Below are positions 59,788 to 64,000 of a stretch of DNA of 64,000 bases, one piece after another. Where the stretch lies: the NCBI GenBank assembly GCA_008973525.1, contig WACJ01000520.1:558001-622000 (forward strand), in the 5' to 3' direction. This DNA comes from Stenopsyche tienmushanensis (Eukaryota > Arthropoda > Insecta > Trichoptera > Stenopsychidae). Position 1 is the first letter of the stretch, and every line of letters begins with the position of its first letter. The position numbers and the translations under genes were made by a program. A model generated the notes under the pieces. It saw only the letters and a list, made by a program, of their open reading frames with translations, ran no database searches and was not told where the DNA came from.

Positions 59788-60210
59788 ATGTATATTCCCT
59801 CAGGCGTACATGATGCTTTTGTATTATACCACATGAGATGCATAAAATATATATGGCATAACCGAGTGTGGTTGTGCATTGTTAAATATCAGAACACGTT
59901 GGATGCATTATGGGACGTCGATAAGTCCCTTGAATCAGTATGTATCTTCAACATAATGGAGGCAGAATCAATGCAGCACAGTGTCAACATATCCGGAAGA
60001 CCAACAACAGCCAATATCATCATTTTAGAACTTCAATATCCATTCAATATATTGAATTACCAAGCAGCTATCCTCTGTTCAGGATTGATAGAGCGATTCA
60101 GGTTTTGTCACATTAATTCCGATTCACCACCGTTGGATGACGTAAATCGAAGCATAATATCCGTACGTACGAAACGCTTCTTGGCCACGTATGCGTTCAA
60201 TAATTTGTAA
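59788..60210 (+). CDS. Unrecognised 140-codon open frame
   Basis: This is the longest frame outside transposons (ATG 59788, TAA at 60208). The predicted protein has no signal peptide, clear membrane segment or motif I know; it has six Cys scattered without pattern. It lies just right of the Helitron-like tandem repeat, so it could be a captured gene piece, part of an unrecognised element, or a chance frame. The start is simply the first ATG; no TATA or splice signal supports it. Confidence 0.25.
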   Translation: MYIPSGVHDAFVLYHMRCIKYIWHNRVWLCIVKYQNTLDALWDVDKSLESVCIFNIMEAESMQHSVNISGRPTTANIIILELQYPFNILNYQAAILCSGLIERFRFCHINSDSPPLDDVNRSIISVRTKRFLATYAFNNL

Positions 60211-60724
60211 TTTCCGAAACGTTTGACGGGCGTTTGGGGTCGCAAATGCAAACAGGGTGCGACCATAGGTGCATTAGGCGTAATTTTAATTAAGCACATT
60301 TCGCAGTCGATAGTTTGACTACCTGTGTAAATATTTAACGCTATCACAGTGCGCCTAAACATGAATGCGAAAACATTGTTCTTAGCGCGTCATAATATTT
60401 ACTTTCGGCTGAGTTTTGATAGCGGGCAGGTTCGCTTTTCGAAACGTTAATAAACACATGAAACACCCATCTATATAAATATTGTATGTATTAGAATAAT
60501 TGAGGTCGTGTTATTTTTAAAATGGTATTTCAGCGAAAGAGTCCTCGTTGCTAAAGTGACGCTCCGCGAAGGGGTTGAAAGATAACAAGACTCGTGAAAA
60601 TTCGCATTCGTTCATATCGTCAATTTTTTGAATCGTTTTTATTTAAAAAAAAAAACATACTTAAAATATGTATTTTTATATAAATATTCACTTCGATAAC
60701 ATAGAGTTTTGATATAAATTCAGT
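60211..60724. other. Unique GC-richer sequence, nothing recognised
   Basis: The block at 60170-60620 is less AT-rich than its neighbours. A minus-strand 84-codon frame (60108-60362) overlaps the frame above and has no motif. Confidence 0.45.
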
Positions 60725-60810
60725 ATTAACACTTTTAGTGCCGGGAACCGATATATCGTCATTTGAAACACTTGCGAAAAGTGCCAACGACGATATTCTG
60801 TCCCAAAGAA
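60725..60810 (+). mobile_element. TTAA-type terminus
   Basis: TTAACACTTTTAGTGCCGGG, then a short internal repeat (AGTGCC...CGATAT twice). It matches the pattern of the other TTAACAC ends in the window. No convincing right end was found, and similarity to the others is over about 20 nt only. Confidence 0.4.
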
Positions 60811-61062
60811 GCTTTATAGAACATTGCAAAAAATATTTTTTAATTGATTTTATAGTAATAGAATGTTGTACTTATAATAATTACAAGAATGATTTATTTT
60901 ATAGTAAATTCTCAATATATTTTTAATGTTTTTTATAGTAACTCGTAAACGTTCATACGTACTATTCAACAAAAAAAATCGCATATTTTAATCGTCATAA
61001 AATTTAGGTATAACTAACTGAAATCGCTATCGCGATCTGAAATCAACAAATATAAGATGAAT

Positions 61063-61173
61063 TTCGTGTTGTCTTGAGAGCAGACGTTTGTTTTTATAAT
61101 TAAGATACTCGCATCATTTTTATCGTTGACTAATTTTATTATTCCCCCTTAACTCTTCTGGAGTGACGTTGTT
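61063..61173 (+). repeat. Second copy of the 108-nt repeat
   Basis: Matches 56155-56262 with scattered differences. It is followed at once by the short repeat 61176-61245. Confidence 0.7.
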
Positions 61174-61175
61174 AA

Positions 61176-61245
61176 GGTTTATTTATTGAGCTTGGTTCAT
61201 TATCAAGCTTGTTACACGCTGCGGCGGACAGAAAAGTGGATTTAT
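61176..61245 (+). repeat. Short repeat shared with 31700-31765
   Basis: Ends in AAAAGTGGATTTAT after a CGCTGCGGCGG patch, as in the other copy. Confidence 0.4.
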
Positions 61246-61849
61246 ATTAGAGCATAGCATGTGTGCTCTCCGATTCAAAAATCTTAAATGACTTTAAGCT
61301 TTTAAGCGTTTAATTCAAATATTTTTATCTAGAAGGTCATTAGGATAAATTCTTAAAACAAATTAAAGAAAATACAATTTTTAAAAATAAGCTTCTACGT
61401 ATATTTACAAGAAGATCGTCTCATTTATCTCACCAACTGTTGATTATGTAGTACATGGAAAATGTACAATATAATCACACAGGATTATCAATATTGTTTC
61501 TTCGAATTCTGTTACATTTAAATATAATCATGTACATCTTGTAGCTCCATTGAATTCCAAGAAAATAAATTATTCGTTTTCCAAAGCAATCCTTATTATC
61601 TTATTTAATTTATATTTATCACCCAGCCATGGGTTCAATGATACTTGATTCAATTATGTTATCATATTATTCCTTTAAATGTTAAAGAAAATATCTCCAA
61701 TTATAATAAAGAGGATGGAATTGAGCTAAATCCGATATAAATCCTGGAATAATGTAATAACAAAACGAAGTAAATATGTACGCATAGAGTATAACATGTT
61801 TATCACTAGATTCAATGCTACGATCAATGTCCAAGGTGATTATATCAGT

Positions 61850-61922
61850 AACCGTTATTTTTTCCATTTCGGTTTTCGTTCAATTTCAAAAATTTATATC
61901 GGTTCGGTTACGGTTTTGTTCC
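61850..61922 (+). mobile_element. hAT-like subterminal repeat, copy 3
   Basis: AACCGTTATTTTTTCCATTT followed by CGGTTTTCGTTCAAT and TTATATCGGTTCGGTTACGG, matching the reverse complement of 55652-55732. Confidence 0.5.
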
Positions 61923-62587
61923 AGAAAAAAAATTGAAAATTGTATACCTTCTTTTAAAATAAGTATTCTATATAAATTTATACTCTTTAATTATTAATGA
62001 TTCGTAAGATAACGTATTATTTTCTATTTCTGCACAAATTTCTTTCTTAAAAAAGTCTAGAATTTTATAATTATCATGTAGATGATATAATATAAATAGT
62101 CAAATGAAAGTCACCTTAAATGCATTTAAAATACAATCAACCCTTCTATGGCATCCACTTCTATAGAGTTTTATTAATCTTAATAGTAATATTATCTAAT
62201 ATCTAATACCATAATAAGGCCTCTATAATTATTATTCCCGTAAGCATTGTAATGTCTAAATGACCCAAGGAAAGACCGAAAAGATCTACAATTTCTGAGA
62301 TTCAAATAAGAGAAGATACAATACGAAAAAGGACAGGGATATTTAAAATATAAAAATGAGAAAATGTTTGATTTACTGATTGCTGAAACCTAACCCCAAA
62401 TTTTATACGCTTGTCCAACTTTCTATAGCGTTTTTTTTATATAGAGCGGTCCATATTTCCACGCTATAAACGGGTTGATTGTACTTAGAACCAGAACTCT
62501 ATGATAATATAATGTATTAAACCTAAAGATATTGGCTTGACGCTTATTGGCTGGAAGTTTGGGAGTTCCAACATGGAATACATAACA
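61923..62587. other. AT-rich sequence between hAT-like pieces
   Basis: This stretch may be the interior of one hAT-type element bounded by 61850 and 62681, but no transposase is visible. Confidence 0.35.
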
Positions 62588-62681
62588 AATAAATTCTACA
62601 TAAGAATGGTATAAACTCTCTTTCACGTAAGACGTATACCGAACCGAAAAAACTGATACTTTCGAATCGGTTCAAGCCCTG
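62588..62681 (-). mobile_element. hAT-like terminus, copy 4
   Basis: From 62681 the minus strand begins CAGGGCTTGAACCGATTCG, the CAGGG-type end of many hAT elements. It then shares about 60 nt with copy 1 at 46398. I found no 8-bp duplication because no matching opposite end is clear. Confidence 0.6.
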
Positions 62682-62689
62682 AATTATAT

Positions 62690-64000
62690 TGAACAATAAG
62701 CATTATTTGAACATATCAAAATAGATTTTTAACGCAGTAGCAAAAACGAATACCTCGTAACGTAATTAATTAAAGGGAAAAAAACATGTTACCAATGAAA
62801 TATCAACCGCCATGATACAAACATAAATATTTGTCATATTTCAGCGTGGGGTTGTTTTTCGACCCCGCCATAAATAATTCCAAATACGCCGACGTAATAC
62901 GATCGACCTTATTAAGGGGGCGGAAATCATAGTTAATCACGAAAAAATATAGAGACATGACGTGTAATTTGCTGGAGATTAGTGCAAAGGCAGACGATGA
63001 AAATTCAAATTAATATCGAAGCGACTTTAATCAGAGGTTTCCGAATGATTGATTACCCGAACGTACAAACGGCTTGAATCAATAATTCCTAAAGCGTCAT
63101 GAATTATTAATTTTAATTTGTATAAAGCGACATTTCGCCCCTGCTGCCCTTAACGATGCGAGCTCATAAAAATCGTCTTTTCATCGGGTATTCATTATGA
63201 TTTAATTAGAAATGTTCGTTCGGTCAATTGTCTAATGGGCTGGGATAAATTGTTTTATGCGACTATCATAGTTTACTGATACTTGTGGGAGTGTTTTTTC
63301 CCAATCGGAAGTCACGGAAGGAGCAAGAAGCCACGAGAGGAGTTCAATAGTCTCAGATCTCGGACAATTCAATATATAAGGAAGATCGCCGATAAAACGA
63401 TCCCGATCCTATTGAACCTGCGGTTACGAAGACTTGCGAAGTTTTCCAAATCTATGGGAGCAGATTCATTCGACCGGAAATACGCCGCCTGCAAACGCTT
63501 CGATATCTTCATTCCTTCTTTACAATAATATAATGGAGTCTCCATTGAGGAGCTGGCAGAGTGCCGATAAGAAGTTATTTTTACGAGACGAATTCGAAAG
63601 TTTCCAAAATTAATTTCCATCGTATGATATTGGATTGTCCGAGCTTCCCTTTCGGGCCGATTTTTTTCGACGGCTGAATTTTTTACGGGGGCGCGTCGAA
63701 ATTAAATTGGAGATTCTTCAGAAAGTTCGCCCAACTTATTCGGCGGAAGCCTTCGAATTCACACTTAAATGGCATGAGACACGGGGATCGCATGAATTGT
63801 ATAAAACGGGATAGATTATCTGCTTAAATATTCTATTACATGAACAAAAATAGCTTTACGCCCCGCACATTAATCATGCGAATTCCCACAGGAATGCAGA
63901 TAGCGCCGCATTAACGACATTAATTTTAGCAACGCGGAATTAACAATATTACGAATTCAATACGATTTTATTTATTTTCTTGTGAAATTTTAAATTCGCC
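62690..64000. other. GC-richer unique island to the window end
   Basis: From about 62850 repeats vanish and GC rises. Homeodomain- and caudal-type words are frequent, such as CCATAAATAATT, TTTAATTAG, CATTAACGACATTAATT. Short frames on both strands (63283-63528 plus; 63369-63620 minus) carry no recognisable motif. A cis-regulatory block or conserved non-coding sequence is a reasonable guess. Confidence 0.35.

Noticed and set aside
1..64000. tRNA genes, snRNA genes and CRISPR arrays
   Set aside because: No B-box with matching acceptor stem, no U1-U6 signature and no regularly spaced repeats were found by eye. The only tRNA-like signal is the LTR primer-binding site.

Overview
The window is AT-rich, gene-poor nuclear DNA from an animal, most likely an insect. 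The reasons are three complete 5S rRNA genes of arthropod type, several mariner families with DD34D transposase remains, TTAA-, pogo-, hAT- and Tc1-type DNA transposons, a gypsy-like LTR element, and no bacterial gene structure at all. I cannot name the species. No intact protein-coding gene is recognisable. Outside transposons the longest open frames are about 100 to 140 codons and match nothing I know, so the window is probably intergenic or deep intronic sequence.

Layout. 0-1.7 kb: a Helitron-like repeat, a fold-back inverted repeat, and a 5S rRNA cassette next to a relic of a second one. 1.7-8.7 kb: unique AT-rich sequence with a possible broken membrane-anchor exon (3.1 kb) and a decayed pogo-type element (5.5-6.45 kb). 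8.7-12.6 kb: a structurally complete, non-coding LTR retrotransposon on the minus strand, with LTRs that look identical and a 5-bp target duplication. 12.6-17 kb: repeats and a TATA/initiator core promoter at 14.16 kb. 17.2-18.4 kb and 19.5-20.4 kb: two mariners with both termini, both inactivated. 20.4-38 kb: mostly unique sequence with mariner fragments, a 0.5-kb mariner-type MITE (25.65 kb), a pogo fragment (29.6 kb) and two notable hairpins. 38.5-44.8 kb: a candidate exon, a Tc1 fossil, a 30-bp perfect palindrome, and two more 5S cassettes. 45.8-53.8 kb: pogo and hAT copies and a TTAA-flanked element with a pogo copy nested inside. 54-64 kb: GC-richer unique islands between hAT ends, a mariner 3' end, Helitron-like tandem repeats and small paired repeats.

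The most unusual signals are two. First, three dispersed 5S genes are base-for-base identical over 118 nt, although their conserved ~175-nt upstream flanks have clearly diverged. Second, a 30-nt hairpin with a constant 9-12-9 layout occurs six times, three of them beside 5S cassettes. The 5S genes look like part of a dispersed, possibly mobile repeat rather than a tandem array. Everything rests on reading the sequence by eye; no alignments or database searches were run.
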